From contig NZ_JANHAP010000017.1 of NCBI RefSeq assembly GCF_024734385.1, positions 1-56,678 of the forward strand: DNA of 56,678 bases. The letters run 5' to 3'. Source of the DNA: Dasania sp. GY-MA-18 (lineage in GTDB: Bacteria > Pseudomonadota > Gammaproteobacteria > Pseudomonadales > Dasaniaceae). The notes beneath the pieces were generated by a model that was not told the origin of the DNA, ran no database searches, and saw only the letters and a list, made by a program, of their open reading frames with translations. Made by a program: the position numbers and the translations under genes. Below, one piece after another: positions 1-9,155 of the stretch. How positions within the stretch are numbered: the stretch's first letter is position 1; each line of letters starts with the position of its first letter.

Positions 1-86
1 TCGATCTGTTCGACTACGGCTAATTTAAAGCCCAAGTTGTAATCGCGCTGAGTGCGCTTCCGGCGTTTAGGTGTAGAGTTGTCCAT
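1..86 (-). CDS. IS3-family transposase OrfA, N-terminal fragment
   Basis: Only the first 28 codons are inside the window. They read MDNSTPKRRKRTQRDYN followed by LGFKLAVVEQI. The basic start followed by F-K-L-x-V-V-x-Q-[IV] is typical of IS3-family OrfA proteins, which supply the helix-turn-helix that binds the IS ends and make OrfAB by frameshifting. The start at 86 has a GAGGACC ribosome site just upstream. The rest of the gene and OrfB lie off the left edge, so whether the copy is intact cannot be judged. Confidence 0.7.
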   Translation of the reverse strand, partial: MDNSTPKRRKRTQRDYNLGFKLAVVEQI

Positions 87-127
87 TAATAGGTCCTCAA
101 TGTGTAAACCTATTTCAGGACGGGACA
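1..127 (-). mobile_element. IS3-family insertion sequence, one end only
   Basis: The left edge cuts an insertion sequence. The segment carries the start of an OrfA gene reading leftward. Beyond its start codon lies a stretch that, read on the minus strand, begins TGTCCCGTCCTGAAATAGG, which I take as the terminal inverted repeat because IS3-family ends begin with TG. The outer boundary near 127 is inferred, since the other end and the target duplication are outside the window. Confidence 0.6.
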
Positions 128-131
128 TCAG

Positions 132-171
132 GCAAAAAAAAGCCGCAAAAAGTGCAAGCACCTTTTGCGGC
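132..171 (-). terminator. Rho-independent terminator, leftward
   Basis: A strong GC hairpin spans 142-171, with arms GCCGCAAAA and CTTTTGCGGC and an inner GTGC/GCAC pair. On the minus strand it is followed by eight T (133-140). It probably ends transcription of the amidohydrolase pair, whose last stop codon is at 328, although 150 bases separate them. The IS3 end lies immediately beyond it. Confidence 0.65.
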
Positions 172-327
172 AACCCTACATTCATAAGCCCTATGGACTA
201 CAGAACCACAACTAAATGTATTACTACAGATAGCTGACTTAAAGACTCTAGCAAGCTACTGTAAATGCAACATGGCAGGCTTGTGAAAAGTTGTAAGTTT
301 TTCACAGCTTTCAAACTGGCCTACGAT

Positions 328-1584
328 TTATGGTTTTGCTCGTTGCGCCCTAGAATAATACCTGTCACGTAATTGTTGCTGGCGGCTATGCTGTGATACG
401 GGCTTACCATCAACAAACACCATGCGGGGGTAGCTCATTACTTCTAATGGATCGCCATTCCATAAAACCAAATCGGCTGCATAACCCTCTTTGATGTCAC
501 CCTGTTTATTTAAGCCAAACACTGCGGCCGGATTAGCTGTTATAGCTGCCATGGCCGACGCCTTGGTTAAGCCGTTAGCCACCGCATTACCCGCTGACTG
601 CCTTACCAAGTAGGCATTATGGGTGTTGTGCCAGCTCATACCAGTAAACAATAAAGTCACACCAGCTTGTTGTAGCAGTTGGGCATTGTCTAGGCGCGCC
701 GCCAAGGTTTCATAGGCTAGGGGTAGATTTTCTATAGGGTCCATAATGACTGGCACTTTTGCTGCCGCAATTGCCTCGGCAACTTTCCAGCCCTCTTGTG
801 CACCCGCTAAGATAATGTTTAATTGGTATTGCTTTGCCAAAACTAATACCTGTTGTATATCCGCTGCGCGGCTAACCTTGACCAACAAGGGCTTGCGGCC
901 TTTAACCACCGCCTGCAAGGCAGCTAGATCTGCATAACTGTTGCTATACTGCCAGCGCTGCCCTTTGTTAGCCGCGGCTTGATTGCTAGCGTAGTGCTGG
1001 GCTTCATCTAAGGCCTGGCGTAATAAAGCCATAGCCGCGGCACGTGATCCACCCGCTAAAGCTTGCCCCTGCTCACCCAGCTGCACGACCACAGCAACAC
1101 TATCGTCAACCACATAGGCCTGGCTCGCGAGTTTTACTAATGTCGCTTGGCCGGCAAATAAACCGGCAGCACTTTCTGGCACAACTAGCGCGTAATGCAA
1201 ACCATTGCTGCGGTTATGCGGGATCATCACAGAACTAGGATTAAAGGCATCGGCTATTTTAAGTGCTGCAGTTAATTGGCTATTTTGACTATAGGTATCA
1301 ACGGTACTGGCTATAGCGTCTATTTCGGAAACACCCAAATGGGTGTAGCTGTTAAATAGCGCCGGTGTTAACACAGCCCCATTGGCTGCAATTGTGGTTA
1401 TTTTTTCATCCACGTTAATATTATTGCCTATGGTTTTTATGCGTCCATCAACCAGTAATACATCGGCGCTGCTATCTGTGCCGGCCGCTGTGTATAAACG
1501 GGCATTTTTGATTAAGTAACTTTCAGCAGCTGCATTATTAATCCACAGGCACAATAAACAGCTTAAAACGCTCTTTAGTCTCAT
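328..1584 (-). CDS. Degenerate imidazolonepropionase-like amidohydrolase, exported
   Basis: A 418-residue protein with an N-terminal signal peptide (MRLKSVLSCLLCLWINNAAA) followed by an amidohydrolase-superfamily fold. The C-terminal composite-barrel signature G-D-I-K-E-G-Y-A-A-D-L-V-L-W is clear. The metal-binding His-x-His after beta strand 1, normally in F-I-D-x-H-x-H, is replaced by F-N-S-Y-T-H, so the first histidine is a tyrosine. The later barrel histidines are also hard to find. It overlaps its upstream neighbour, an intact relative, by four bases and is surely co-translated with it. I infer a non-catalytic or altered partner subunit in the periplasm. The substrate is unknown; related enzymes act on peptides, imidazolones and hydantoins. 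Confidence 0.75.
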   Translation of the reverse strand: MRLKSVLSCLLCLWINNAAAESYLIKNARLYTAAGTDSSADVLLVDGRIKTIGNNINVDEKITTIAANGAVLTPALFNSYTHLGVSEIDAIASTVDTYSQNSQLTAALKIADAFNPSSVMIPHNRSNGLHYALVVPESAAGLFAGQATLVKLASQAYVVDDSVAVVVQLGEQGQALAGGSRAAAMALLRQALDEAQHYASNQAAANKGQRWQYSNSYADLAALQAVVKGRKPLLVKVSRAADIQQVLVLAKQYQLNIILAGAQEGWKVAEAIAAAKVPVIMDPIENLPLAYETLAARLDNAQLLQQAGVTLLFTGMSWHNTHNAYLVRQSAGNAVANGLTKASAMAAITANPAAVFGLNKQGDIKEGYAADLVLWNGDPLEVMSYPRMVFVDGKPVSQHSRQQQLRDRYYSRAQRAKP

Positions 1585-2990
1585 GGTAAATTCTCCTGCC
1601 CCTGTAGCATGCCTAAGTTAAAATCGCTGGTGGGTGCGACCGCAGGATTGTTGCGGTCGTAGCGTAACTTGCCGTCTATCCATACTTTATTGCTATGGCT
1701 GTAGACACTAAAAGGATCACCGTCCCACAGCACTAAATCGGCATTTTTGCCCGCGGCGATAGCGCCAACTTGATCTTCCAAGCCCAAGCTAATGGCAGCA
1801 TTAGAAGTCACCCAGCGTATAGCCTGGGCGCGGCTAATATTCATACCCATGCGATTGCCTGCAGCCATAGCTTTGGCAATTTCCTGGTTTAAGCGCTGCG
1901 CTTGTATGGGGTCATCGGAGTGAATAATCGCGCAGGCTTGGGCATGTTCTAATAGCGCTAGGTTTTCGGGCACCATGTCGTAGGCCTCTTGCTTAAAGCC
2001 CCACCAATCGGCCCAGACAACTGCACAAATATTTTCCTGCGCTAATAAGGGAGCGACTTTGTAGGCCTCTACCCCGTGATGAAAGGCGGCGATGCTATAG
2101 CCAAACTCTTTAGACATATCGATCATTTGCGCCATTTCATCGGCACGATAGCAGTGATTATGTATACGTATCTGGCCGTCCAGCACGGCGGCGAGGGTTT
2201 CCATTTGCAAGTTGCGCTCAGGGGCATCGACCTCCTCGCCCGCTACTGTGTCAGCCACATAATCTTGCCAGGATTTTTGATAAGCCTTGGCCTGTATCCA
2301 TGCCGCTCTAAAACCTGCCATATTGCCCATGCGGGTAGAAGGCGCCACGCCCTTCTCACCATAAACAGCTTTAGGGTTTTCACCACAGGCCATTTTTAAG
2401 CTGTAAGGTGCATCGGGAAACTTCATGGCCTGCACGGTAATGGCGGGGATGTTTTTTAAGGTCACACCACGGCCACCTATCAAATTACCAGAGCCCGGCA
2501 GCACCTGTAATGTTGTTACCCCACCCGCCAGCACTTTTTCAAACTGTGGGTCACCCGGCCATACCGAGTGTTCGGCCCACACCTCTGCCGTCACTGGGCT
2601 GGTCATTTCATTGCCATCAGCATGATTAGCCGTTTCAGGTGCTGGGTATAAACCTAGGTGTGAATGCACATCTATAAAGCCCGGGGTTAGCCATTGGCCT
2701 TGAGCATCGATTAGCTGTGCGCCAGCTGGAGGCGAAATATCAGTAGCTATCTGCTGTATTTTACCGTTTTGCAGCAATACATCAGCCTTATCCCACTGCT
2801 TGCCCAGCCCATCTAAGACGGTAGCATTTTGGATTAAGGTCGGTTCAGTAGCGGGTAATTGGTAGGTAGATGGATAAGGGTTGGGGTTAGGTAGCTCAGG
2901 TTTAGCGGCTTTCGTTTTATCACCCTGGCAGGCAGATAAAACCAGCGATACCGCGGCCAGCAAAGCAATTAATGCACTGTGTTTTCTCAT
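1581..2990 (-). CDS. Amidohydrolase lipoprotein, imidazolonepropionase-like
   Basis: About 469 residues. The N-terminus MRKHSALIALLAAVSLVLSAC is a lipoprotein signal with a lipobox L-S-A-C, so the mature enzyme should be membrane-anchored and face the periplasm. The metal site looks complete: F-I-D-V-H-S-H after strand 1, H-N-H and F-H-H-G in mid-barrel and H-S-D-D-P carrying the late aspartate. The C-terminal G-K-N-A-D-L-V-L-W-D-G-D-P motif closes the composite domain. I chose the ATG at 2990; a TTG four codons upstream (3002) is also possible. The gene ends inside the start of the degenerate second amidohydrolase. Substrate is not predictable from sequence. Confidence 0.85.
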   Translation of the reverse strand: MRKHSALIALLAAVSLVLSACQGDKTKAAKPELPNPNPYPSTYQLPATEPTLIQNATVLDGLGKQWDKADVLLQNGKIQQIATDISPPAGAQLIDAQGQWLTPGFIDVHSHLGLYPAPETANHADGNEMTSPVTAEVWAEHSVWPGDPQFEKVLAGGVTTLQVLPGSGNLIGGRGVTLKNIPAITVQAMKFPDAPYSLKMACGENPKAVYGEKGVAPSTRMGNMAGFRAAWIQAKAYQKSWQDYVADTVAGEEVDAPERNLQMETLAAVLDGQIRIHNHCYRADEMAQMIDMSKEFGYSIAAFHHGVEAYKVAPLLAQENICAVVWADWWGFKQEAYDMVPENLALLEHAQACAIIHSDDPIQAQRLNQEIAKAMAAGNRMGMNISRAQAIRWVTSNAAISLGLEDQVGAIAAGKNADLVLWDGDPFSVYSHSNKVWIDGKLRYDRNNPAVAPTSDFNLGMLQGQENLP

Positions 2991-3228
2991 TGTTGAGTCC
3001 AATTAATGTTTAATAAAAATTTTGACTATGCTTGCGCGCCTGTCAGGCCAGGCAATATAACTTTAGACGGTTGTGCCTATATATACCTCAATGCTAGCCA
3101 ATAATAGCGCGCTATCAACCGCTAGCTATTAACCCGGTTTAATAACCATACAGACAACGCAAAAGTAAATGGAATGTAACAAGACCATAAACTATGCTTA
3201 CAAACTAGCTACGTTTAACCGCAAGATT

Positions 3229-3257
3229 TTGCACACCCTAATATTAAATCTTGTTAT
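3229..3257 (+). promoter_or_regulatory. Candidate sigma70 promoter for the response-regulator operon
   Basis: TTGCAC (3229-3234) and TGTTAT (3252-3257) are separated by 17 bases, about 50 bases upstream of the response-regulator start. This is a moderate match only. The 320-base divergent region between the amidohydrolase operon and this gene otherwise shows no convincing operator. Confidence 0.35.
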
Positions 3258-3310
3258 ATTTGCTAAAGAAGCCTTGAGCTCAATCACCTTCTTAATAATA
3301 ATGAACCTTT

Positions 3311-4051
3311 ATGAATGACCCAGCTGCTGTATTAATAGTCGACGACGACCCTATAACCCTAGAGAGCTTAGCCAGCTATTTTGAAAAAGAGGGTTTTACC
3401 GTACACCCCGTAAGCACCGCAGAAGAAGGCGAAGAGATACTCGCCAAGACTCCTATAGACCTAGTGTTGCTCGATATACGCCTACCTGGTAAGGATGGCC
3501 TTACCCTTACCCGCGAGTTAAGAGTGCGCTCAGAGGTGGGCATTATGCTAGTCACCGGTCGCCAAGACGAAATAGACCGCATAGTGGGCTTAGAGTGTGG
3601 GGCCGATGATTACATCACCAAACCTTTTAATATGCGCGAAACGCTAGCCAGAGCAAAAAACCTAATACGCAGAGTGCAGCACAGCAAAATAGCCACACAA
3701 ACCAGCAATGAAGAAAGCGCTATTAAGCACTTCCACAACTGGACTCTGGATCTCAACCGACGTGTATTAATCGATAGTGAGCAAGAAGAAACCTCACTAA
3801 CCCACGGTGAATTTCAGCTGCTGATTGTGTTTATTAATAATGCTGGCCGCACCCTCACCCGCGATCAGCTCATGGATCAAATTCGCAACCGCGAATGGGT
3901 GCCCAGCGATAGAACGATAGATGTATTGGTAGGCAGGTTACGCCGTAAAATTAAGGATGACCCAGCCAAACCCAGCATGATTACCACCATCCATGGTACC
4001 GGCTATTTGTTCACTCAATCCAGTAGCAACGTCAATAAGCCATGCACCTAA
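3311..4051 (+). CDS. OmpR-family response regulator, TorR-like
   Basis: A 246-residue two-component regulator. The receiver domain (about residues 1-120) carries the acidic V-D-D-D-P pocket, the phospho-acceptor Asp55 in L-L-D-I-R-L-P-G, and the K-P-F motif. The segment G-I-M-L-V-T-G-R with D-R-I-V-G-L-E-C-G-A-D-D-Y resembles TorR/ArcA-type receivers. The C-terminal winged helix (about 145-235) ends with H-G-T-G-Y-L-F. Its stop overlaps the start of the following periplasmic binding protein by ten bases, so the two are translationally coupled, and a TorS-like kinase follows. The target promoter is unknown. Candidates nearby are the divergent amidohydrolase operon and nhaC. Confidence 0.88.
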   Translation: MNDPAAVLIVDDDPITLESLASYFEKEGFTVHPVSTAEEGEEILAKTPIDLVLLDIRLPGKDGLTLTRELRVRSEVGIMLVTGRQDEIDRIVGLECGADDYITKPFNMRETLARAKNLIRRVQHSKIATQTSNEESAIKHFHNWTLDLNRRVLIDSEQEETSLTHGEFQLLIVFINNAGRTLTRDQLMDQIRNREWVPSDRTIDVLVGRLRRKIKDDPAKPSMITTIHGTGYLFTQSSSNVNKPCT

Positions 4052-4860
4052 AGGTCTTAGTGCTAAGCGTGCTAGTGTTGCTCAGCAGCACTAGCAGCCA
4101 TGCCGATACCGACAAGGTTATTAGTTACTGTGACCATGCTTCATACCCACCGCTATCTTGGCTAAAAGATAATGAACTGGTCGGTGTTACCAAAGATATT
4201 ATTCAGCATGTTTTTAAAGATCAGGGCTATCAAGTTACCCTGTATGTACTAGAAAGCTGGAAGCGTTGCATGCTAGAAGTTGAAATGGGCAATATTGATA
4301 TCGCCCTGGCGTTTAAAACCCCCGAGCGCTCTAAAAGCTTTGCTTTTAGTAAAGAGTATTTAATAGAAGAAAAAATCGCTATTTTCGTACACAAAAACAA
4401 CAGTTTTAAATTTGATAGCTGGCAAGATTTACAAGGCAAGCGCGGCGGCATGGTGTTGGGGTATAGCTATGGCGACGACTTTGACCATTTTCTAGAAAGC
4501 AACACACATATAGAGCGGGTTTCCAGTAACTTTCAAAACATCACCAAGCTAGCGCTTAACCGTATAGATTTTATGCCCTTTGAGCGCAACAGCGGCATAT
4601 TACAAGTGCAAGCCCATGGTTACGAATCCGTTATCATGCCGCTAGCTAACAATGCCACTACCGATTATTTGTACCTTACTACGGCTATTAACAATCAAAA
4701 AATTCTTAAGCTTATGCCACAACTCGATGCCAGCATTAAAACCCTAAAGGCTGGTGATGCAGTGGCTCGCTTTACCCAAAAAAGCCGGCAGCAATATTTA
4801 CAGGCTTACCCTAAAGGCTCCAGCCTTAGGCCCAAGCCACCCGCCGACATACAGCTGTAA
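4042..4860 (+). CDS. Periplasmic family-3 solute-binding protein, sensor partner
   Basis: A 272-residue exported protein. A signal peptide (MHLKVLVLSVLVLLSSTSSHA) is followed by a type-II periplasmic binding fold of the amino-acid family-3 class (Y-P-P-L-S-W near residue 33, a V-T-K-D-I-I segment and an M-G-N-I-D-I-A-L-A-F strand). No ABC permease or ATPase is nearby. Instead the gene sits between a response regulator and a hybrid kinase, as TorT does beside TorS, although TorT is of a different binding-protein class. I infer that it presents a ligand to the kinase's periplasmic domain rather than feeding a transporter. The ligand is unknown. Confidence 0.78.
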   Translation: MHLKVLVLSVLVLLSSTSSHADTDKVISYCDHASYPPLSWLKDNELVGVTKDIIQHVFKDQGYQVTLYVLESWKRCMLEVEMGNIDIALAFKTPERSKSFAFSKEYLIEEKIAIFVHKNNSFKFDSWQDLQGKRGGMVLGYSYGDDFDHFLESNTHIERVSSNFQNITKLALNRIDFMPFERNSGILQVQAHGYESVIMPLANNATTDYLYLTTAINNQKILKLMPQLDASIKTLKAGDAVARFTQKSRQQYLQAYPKGSSLRPKPPADIQL

Positions 4861-4869
4861 TAGCGCCTT

Positions 4870-7179
4870 ATGATACCTGCCACTAAAAAACATACACTCA
4901 TTAGGCGACTAATGGTTTATATTTTATTTTGCAGCCTGTCATTCTCCCTACTCTCTACCGGCCTGCAAATATGGGTAGATTATAACCGCGCCATATCAGA
5001 AATTGAGTCACGTTTTGAACTGGTACGTACCGGCTACTTAGCGAGCCTAGCCAAAAGCGTGTGGGATTTAGACACCAATGATTTGCACTTACAACTACGC
5101 AGTATTAAAGACTTCCCCGGGGTTGCCTATATCAAGCTCAGCAACGCCCCGCATATAGATAGCATCACCCTAGGCAAACCCATGGCCGAAAATAGCCCGC
5201 TGGCTTTAACCGAAACATTTGAGCTTATCCACGATAGCGTACTGAAACAGCGGTTAAAGCTAGGTGACCTGATGATCACCATGGATTTAAACGGTCCCTA
5301 TCAACAACTATGGTATAGCGGTTTAAGAACCTTAATCATGCAAACCGGTTTGATTTTCTTAATCGCGGTTACCCTCATTATTATTTTCCACCGTTTAGTC
5401 ACTCGCCATCTACAAAGCATGGCTGACTATACTCGTCTCATCGGCCAAGGCCATTTAGCCACACCATTGAAACTAGAGAAAAAAGAACAGAGCCACGCTG
5501 ACGAAATCGATCAAGTAGCCCATGCCTTAAACGAAATGCGCTTATCCATTATCTCTGATTTACGGCGCCGTGAAGAAATTAAAAATCAGCTTAAATACAA
5601 CCGCGACCAGCTGCAGTTACAAGTAGAAAAACGCACTGAAAGCCTGCAAAAAGCCAAAGAGGCCGCTGAGGCTGCGAACTTAGCTAAGTCACGGTTTTTA
5701 GCCACCATGAGCCACGAGATACGCACCCCGCTCAATGGCATCATGGGCATGGCGCAGTTATTAAATCGCTCACACTTAGATGAGCAGGATAAAAAATATT
5801 TAAAAGCGATACACGACTCCAGCGAAGGGCTGTTAAGCATACTCAATGAGGTACTGGACTTTGCCAAACTGGAAGAAGGCGCACACACCCCAGAGGAGAC
5901 CTTATTTTCCCTAGATGAAATGTTGAACTCGATTATTCTTGCCTCTACCCCTAGTGCTCAAGATAAAAATATTTATCTGTCTTATCACATAGACCCAAAA
6001 GTAGCTGACGCCTGCTGGGGCTGCGCCCAATATATTAGGCAGGCGCTGATCAACTTAGTCGCTAACGCCATCAAATTTACTGAACACGGTGAAGTCACCG
6101 TCGCCATTAAACTAAAATCGCAAGCTAATGGCGTACAGCAACTCTATTTTTCAGTGGACGATACCGGCATAGGCATTAGCCAAGAGCAGCAGCAACGTAT
6201 TTTTGACCGTTTTATCCAAGCCGACGACACCGTATCACGTCGCTATGGTGGCACAGGCCTGGGCCTAGCTGTGAGCAAAAAAATGCTGGAGTCTATTAAC
6301 GGTGAAATAGGCGTCATTAGCCATGCCGGTGAAGGCAGCCATTTTTGGTTTCAACTGCCACTAAGCATTGCCAGCAAACCGCCGGCGCTACCGGCTACTA
6401 CAACCAGCCACAGCAAGCAGCCATGCTTAGCTATTTTGCTGGTGGAAGACATGCAAATTAATCAGGATGTAGCGCAGGGCTTATTAAGCCGTGAAGGCCA
6501 CCACGTCACCATAGCCAGTACTGGGCCAAGTGCTGTAAGCCTATGCCAAAGTCAGCGTTATGATGTGATATTAATGGACGTACATTTAGGTGGTGTTAGT
6601 GGCGTAGATGTTTGCACCCAAATACAGCAAGACCCGCTATCGCTGAATAAAAACTGCCCTATCATCGCCCTAACGGCCAGCGTACATCCCGATGATATAC
6701 GCAAATATTTAGATGCGGGTATGCACAATGTGATTGCCAAACCCATAGCCGCCGACAAACTCATAGCCGCGCTTAACAACCTAGATAAAAAGAGCAGCCC
6801 GCTGTGCCCTAACGAAGATGACAAGCAACCACTCAATAGCCTGCTAGACCAGCAATTATTGCGTTCACATATTAATGCCCTAGGCTTAAACAAGGTCAGC
6901 AAATTACTGGCCGACTACCAACAGCTCAGTCTACAACTCAGCCCACAATTGCAAGAGGCCCTAGAGCAAGCCGATTTATTTGAGGCTGCAGCCTTAGCCC
7001 ACAAACTAGCCAGTGGCGCTGATACCCTGGGCTTACGCGCTGTGGCAGTTGAGGCCAGAACAATAGAAAGGCAGGCCGAAAGCCAACAAGGCCAACTCGC
7101 ACTGCAGCAATTTACGCTACTGGCACAGGCTCTAGAACAAAGCTTTAATCAGCTACCGGCTTATTTATCTGGCGCTTAA
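4870..7179 (+). CDS. Tripartite hybrid sensor histidine kinase, TorS/ArcB-type
   Basis: A 769-residue inner-membrane kinase. Two membrane segments (about 14-36 and 150-175) bracket a short periplasmic sensor of about 115 residues containing W-D-L-D. A HAMP linker and coiled coil follow. The histidine-kinase core has phospho-acceptor His282 in M-S-H-E-I-R-T-P, an N-box [11 protein letters not shown] and the D-D-T-G-I-G-I and G-T-G-L-G-L nucleotide loops. A receiver domain carries Asp570 (L-M-D-V-H) and an HPt domain carries His711 (A-H-K-L-A-S-G). This is a His-Asp-His relay that should end on Asp55 of the regulator upstream. It begins nine bases after the binding-protein gene, so the three form one operon. 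The sensor is much shorter than that of TorS, so the trimethylamine oxide assignment should not be carried over. Confidence 0.9.
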   Translation: MIPATKKHTLIRRLMVYILFCSLSFSLLSTGLQIWVDYNRAISEIESRFELVRTGYLASLAKSVWDLDTNDLHLQLRSIKDFPGVAYIKLSNAPHIDSITLGKPMAENSPLALTETFELIHDSVLKQRLKLGDLMITMDLNGPYQQLWYSGLRTLIMQTGLIFLIAVTLIIIFHRLVTRHLQSMADYTRLIGQGHLATPLKLEKKEQSHADEIDQVAHALNEMRLSIISDLRRREEIKNQLKYNRDQLQLQVEKRTESLQKAKEAAEAANLAKSRFLATMSHEIRTPLNGIMGMAQLLNRSHLDEQDKKYLKAIHDSSEGLLSILNEVLDFAKLEEGAHTPEETLFSLDEMLNSIILASTPSAQDKNIYLSYHIDPKVADACWGCAQYIRQALINLVANAIKFTEHGEVTVAIKLKSQANGVQQLYFSVDDTGIGISQEQQQRIFDRFIQADDTVSRRYGGTGLGLAVSKKMLESINGEIGVISHAGEGSHFWFQLPLSIASKPPALPATTTSHSKQPCLAILLVEDMQINQDVAQGLLSREGHHVTIASTGPSAVSLCQSQRYDVILMDVHLGGVSGVDVCTQIQQDPLSLNKNCPIIALTASVHPDDIRKYLDAGMHNVIAKPIAADKLIAALNNLDKKSSPLCPNEDDKQPLNSLLDQQLLRSHINALGLNKVSKLLADYQQLSLQLSPQLQEALEQADLFEAAALAHKLASGADTLGLRAVAVEARTIERQAESQQGQLALQQFTLLAQALEQSFNQLPAYLSGA

Positions 7180-7290
7180 GCCCTTATGCAACACATAAAT
7201 GTTGCAGCCGTTTTAACATTTACATTACATCTTTATGCAGTATTTTAAAGTGCAGCTTACATATCAAAGTAATAATCATTAGCTAGAGAA

Positions 7291-7328
7291 AGGTTAAACT
7301 GCGTTAACAGCGCAGCATTGTTTAACCT
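7291..7328 (+). promoter_or_regulatory. Nested inverted repeat just upstream of the antiporter gene
   Basis: Perfect 9-bp arms AGGTTAAAC (7291-7299) and GTTTAACCT (7320-7328) enclose a second palindrome TGCG/CGCA (7300-7303 and 7311-7314). The structure ends 23 bases before the antiporter start. It lacks a T-tract, so it looks like an operator or a leader hairpin rather than a terminator. The regulator is unknown; the adjacent TorR-like protein is a candidate by proximity only. Confidence 0.5.
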
Positions 7329-7351
7329 AATAAATTGATTAGGCGTAGTAC

Positions 7352-8854
7352 ATGAACAATAAGCCCCTTAGCTTAACGGACACTCTAATTATTAGCTTTG
7401 CGCTGCTGGCCTTATTGGGCGGCGCTATATCGCTGTTTGGTGGCGACGCACTTACTGGCCCCACACAAGTAGCCATGCTGTTAATAGGTTTTATTGGGTC
7501 CATGGTGGGGCTTAAAAACGGCATAGGCTGGGAGGCTATAGAACAACGCATAGTAGAATGCACCTCGCGCACAGTAGGCCCCAACCTCATCTTTTTATCT
7601 ATAGGCTCACTGATAGGCGCGCTTATGCTATCGGGCGCCGTGCCCACCCTGCTCTACGCTGGCCTTAGCATTTTATCGCCTACTTTTTTCTACCCACTAT
7701 GCTGCTTGATTTGCGCCTTAGTGGCCTTAAGCATAGGCAGCTCATGGACTACCGCGGCCACCATAGGGGTGGGCTTGATCGGTGTCTCCTACGGTTTTTC
7801 TCTGTCACCGGCGATTACTGCTGGGGCAATAATTTCTGGCGCCTATTTTGGTGACAAGATGTCGCCGCTATCAGAAACTACTAACTTGGCCCCTGCAGTA
7901 GCGGGTAGCTCTTTATTCCCTCACATACATCACATGATATGGGTGTCTGGCCCCAGCTTTATTAGCTGCTTAGTTATTTTTACAGGTATAGGCCTTAGCA
8001 GTTCACTAGAGGCTGGCAGCCAAGAGCAAATAAGCTCCTTTTTAGCCACCCTGGACCATCACTACAATATTGCCTGGTATAACCTGTTACCCATCATATT
8101 GTTATTGGCCATGGCTATAATGAAAGTGCCGGCTTTTTTAGCCATAGTCGGCGGTACTATGATCGCCATCGTATTTGCCATACTCTTTCAAAACGATGTT
8201 ATCCTCACCTTTGCCCACATCGTGCAACCCGAGGCCAGCGTAAACCTGCTTAACTTTTGCAAGACGCTATTGGCAGCACTGGTCAATGGCTTTGAAATTC
8301 ATACCGAAAACCAAGCGGTTAACGAACTGCTGTCACGGGGCGGCATGGCCTCTATGATCAATATGGTCTGGTTAGTGCTATGCTCTATGATGATGACCGG
8401 CGTGCTGGAAAAAGTGGGCTATATACAAAAAATCATGAACCTGCTGGTAATTTTTATCAGCTCTACAGGCTCGCTAATTGCTACAACTATGGCTACTTGT
8501 TTGAGCGTAAACGTTTTAACCGGCGATCAATACCTCTCCATCGTATTGCCGGGTCAAATGTGGAAAGAAGAATATAAAAAGCGCAAATTAGCCGCGATTA
8601 ACTTATCGCGCACCTTAGAAGACTCCGGCACGATTACATCCCCCTTGATCCCTTGGAATGCCTGTGGTGTCTTTATGGCCAGCACCTTGGGTGTAGGCAC
8701 CTTGGCCTATTTGCCTTTTTGTTTCTTCAACTTCATCAACCCGCTAATAGCGCTAAGCTATGGCTTTTTAAATATTAAAATTGCCCCCTTAGAAGAAAGC
8801 AACGCTGCTGACAACGAGGAAATTACCAATAGCCCCGTACCTAAGCACGCATAA
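7352..8854 (+). CDS. nhaC: NhaC-family Na+/H+ antiporter
   Basis: A 500-residue inner-membrane protein with about eleven to twelve hydrophobic segments. NhaC-family signatures are visible: a G-G-D-A-L-T-G-P start region, the S-G-A-Y-F-G-D-K-M-S-P-L-S-E-T-T-N-L-A segment near residues 165-185, and the late R-T-L-E-D-S-G-T with P-L-I-P-W-N-A-C-G. These surround the polar residues that carry Na+ and H+ in this family. The length fits. It stands alone after the phosphorelay operon with a palindrome before it and a terminator after it. Na+ efflux is the likely role. Some relatives exchange lactate or malate for Na+, so the physiological substrate is not certain. Confidence 0.85.
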   Translation: MNNKPLSLTDTLIISFALLALLGGAISLFGGDALTGPTQVAMLLIGFIGSMVGLKNGIGWEAIEQRIVECTSRTVGPNLIFLSIGSLIGALMLSGAVPTLLYAGLSILSPTFFYPLCCLICALVALSIGSSWTTAATIGVGLIGVSYGFSLSPAITAGAIISGAYFGDKMSPLSETTNLAPAVAGSSLFPHIHHMIWVSGPSFISCLVIFTGIGLSSSLEAGSQEQISSFLATLDHHYNIAWYNLLPIILLLAMAIMKVPAFLAIVGGTMIAIVFAILFQNDVILTFAHIVQPEASVNLLNFCKTLLAALVNGFEIHTENQAVNELLSRGGMASMINMVWLVLCSMMMTGVLEKVGYIQKIMNLLVIFISSTGSLIATTMATCLSVNVLTGDQYLSIVLPGQMWKEEYKKRKLAAINLSRTLEDSGTITSPLIPWNACGVFMASTLGVGTLAYLPFCFFNFINPLIALSYGFLNIKIAPLEESNAADNEEITNSPVPKHA

Positions 8855-8901
8855 TCACTTATCAACAACATTAACAACACGCCATAAGCTATTGTTTTAT
8901 A

Positions 8902-8941
8902 AAGAGTTGGCAGGATTTTCACCTGCTAACTCTTTACTTTA
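8902..8941 (+). terminator. Terminator-like hairpin after the antiporter gene
   Basis: A 14-bp near-perfect stem has arms AAAGAGTTGGCAGG (8902-8915) and CCTGCTAACTCTTT (8923-8936) with a 7-base loop. The following bases are only moderately T-rich. It lies 48 bases after the antiporter stop and probably ends its transcript. Confidence 0.55.
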
Positions 8942-9001
8942 TTTATCTGTGCATATCACCCACCAATAGAACTCAAGGCGTCTTTTGCAGTCATATGCTG
9001 C

Positions 9002-9061
9002 AAGCGCCACCAGCTCAACTTAGGCTAAAAAAGCCCTTTTAAAATCAATAGCTTGGCGCTT
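9002..9061. repeat. Long inverted repeat in an intergenic region
   Basis: AAGCGCCA (9002-9009) pairs with TGGCGCTT (9054-9061), and inner AGCT/AGCT and AGGCT/AGCCCT segments can extend the fold. It lies in the 300-base gap between the antiporter and the BI-1 gene. A small RNA or processing site is possible, but nothing else supports one. Confidence 0.3.
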
Positions 9062-9083
9062 ATTTATACAGCATCAGTAAGGC

Positions 9084-9111
9084 TTGCTTTTAGTCCCTAA
9101 GGCGTTATGAT
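9084..9111 (+). promoter_or_regulatory. Candidate promoter for the BI-1 family gene
   Basis: TTGCTT (9084-9089) and TATGAT (9106-9111) are spaced by 16 bases, 44 bases before the start codon at 9156. A CGGAG ribosome site precedes that start. Confidence 0.4.
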
Positions 9112-9155
9112 GTTGGGCAAACCATGCAACTGACTTTTGATCGGAGATCGAATAC

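Noticed and set aside
2-240. A 61-codon rightward frame at the left edge
   Set aside because: It runs across the IS end and the terminator, opposite the OrfA start, and shows no protein-like features.
7291-7328. The palindrome before the antiporter gene as a terminator of the kinase operon
   Set aside because: No T-tract follows on the plus strand and it lies 110 bases beyond the kinase stop, directly before the next gene.
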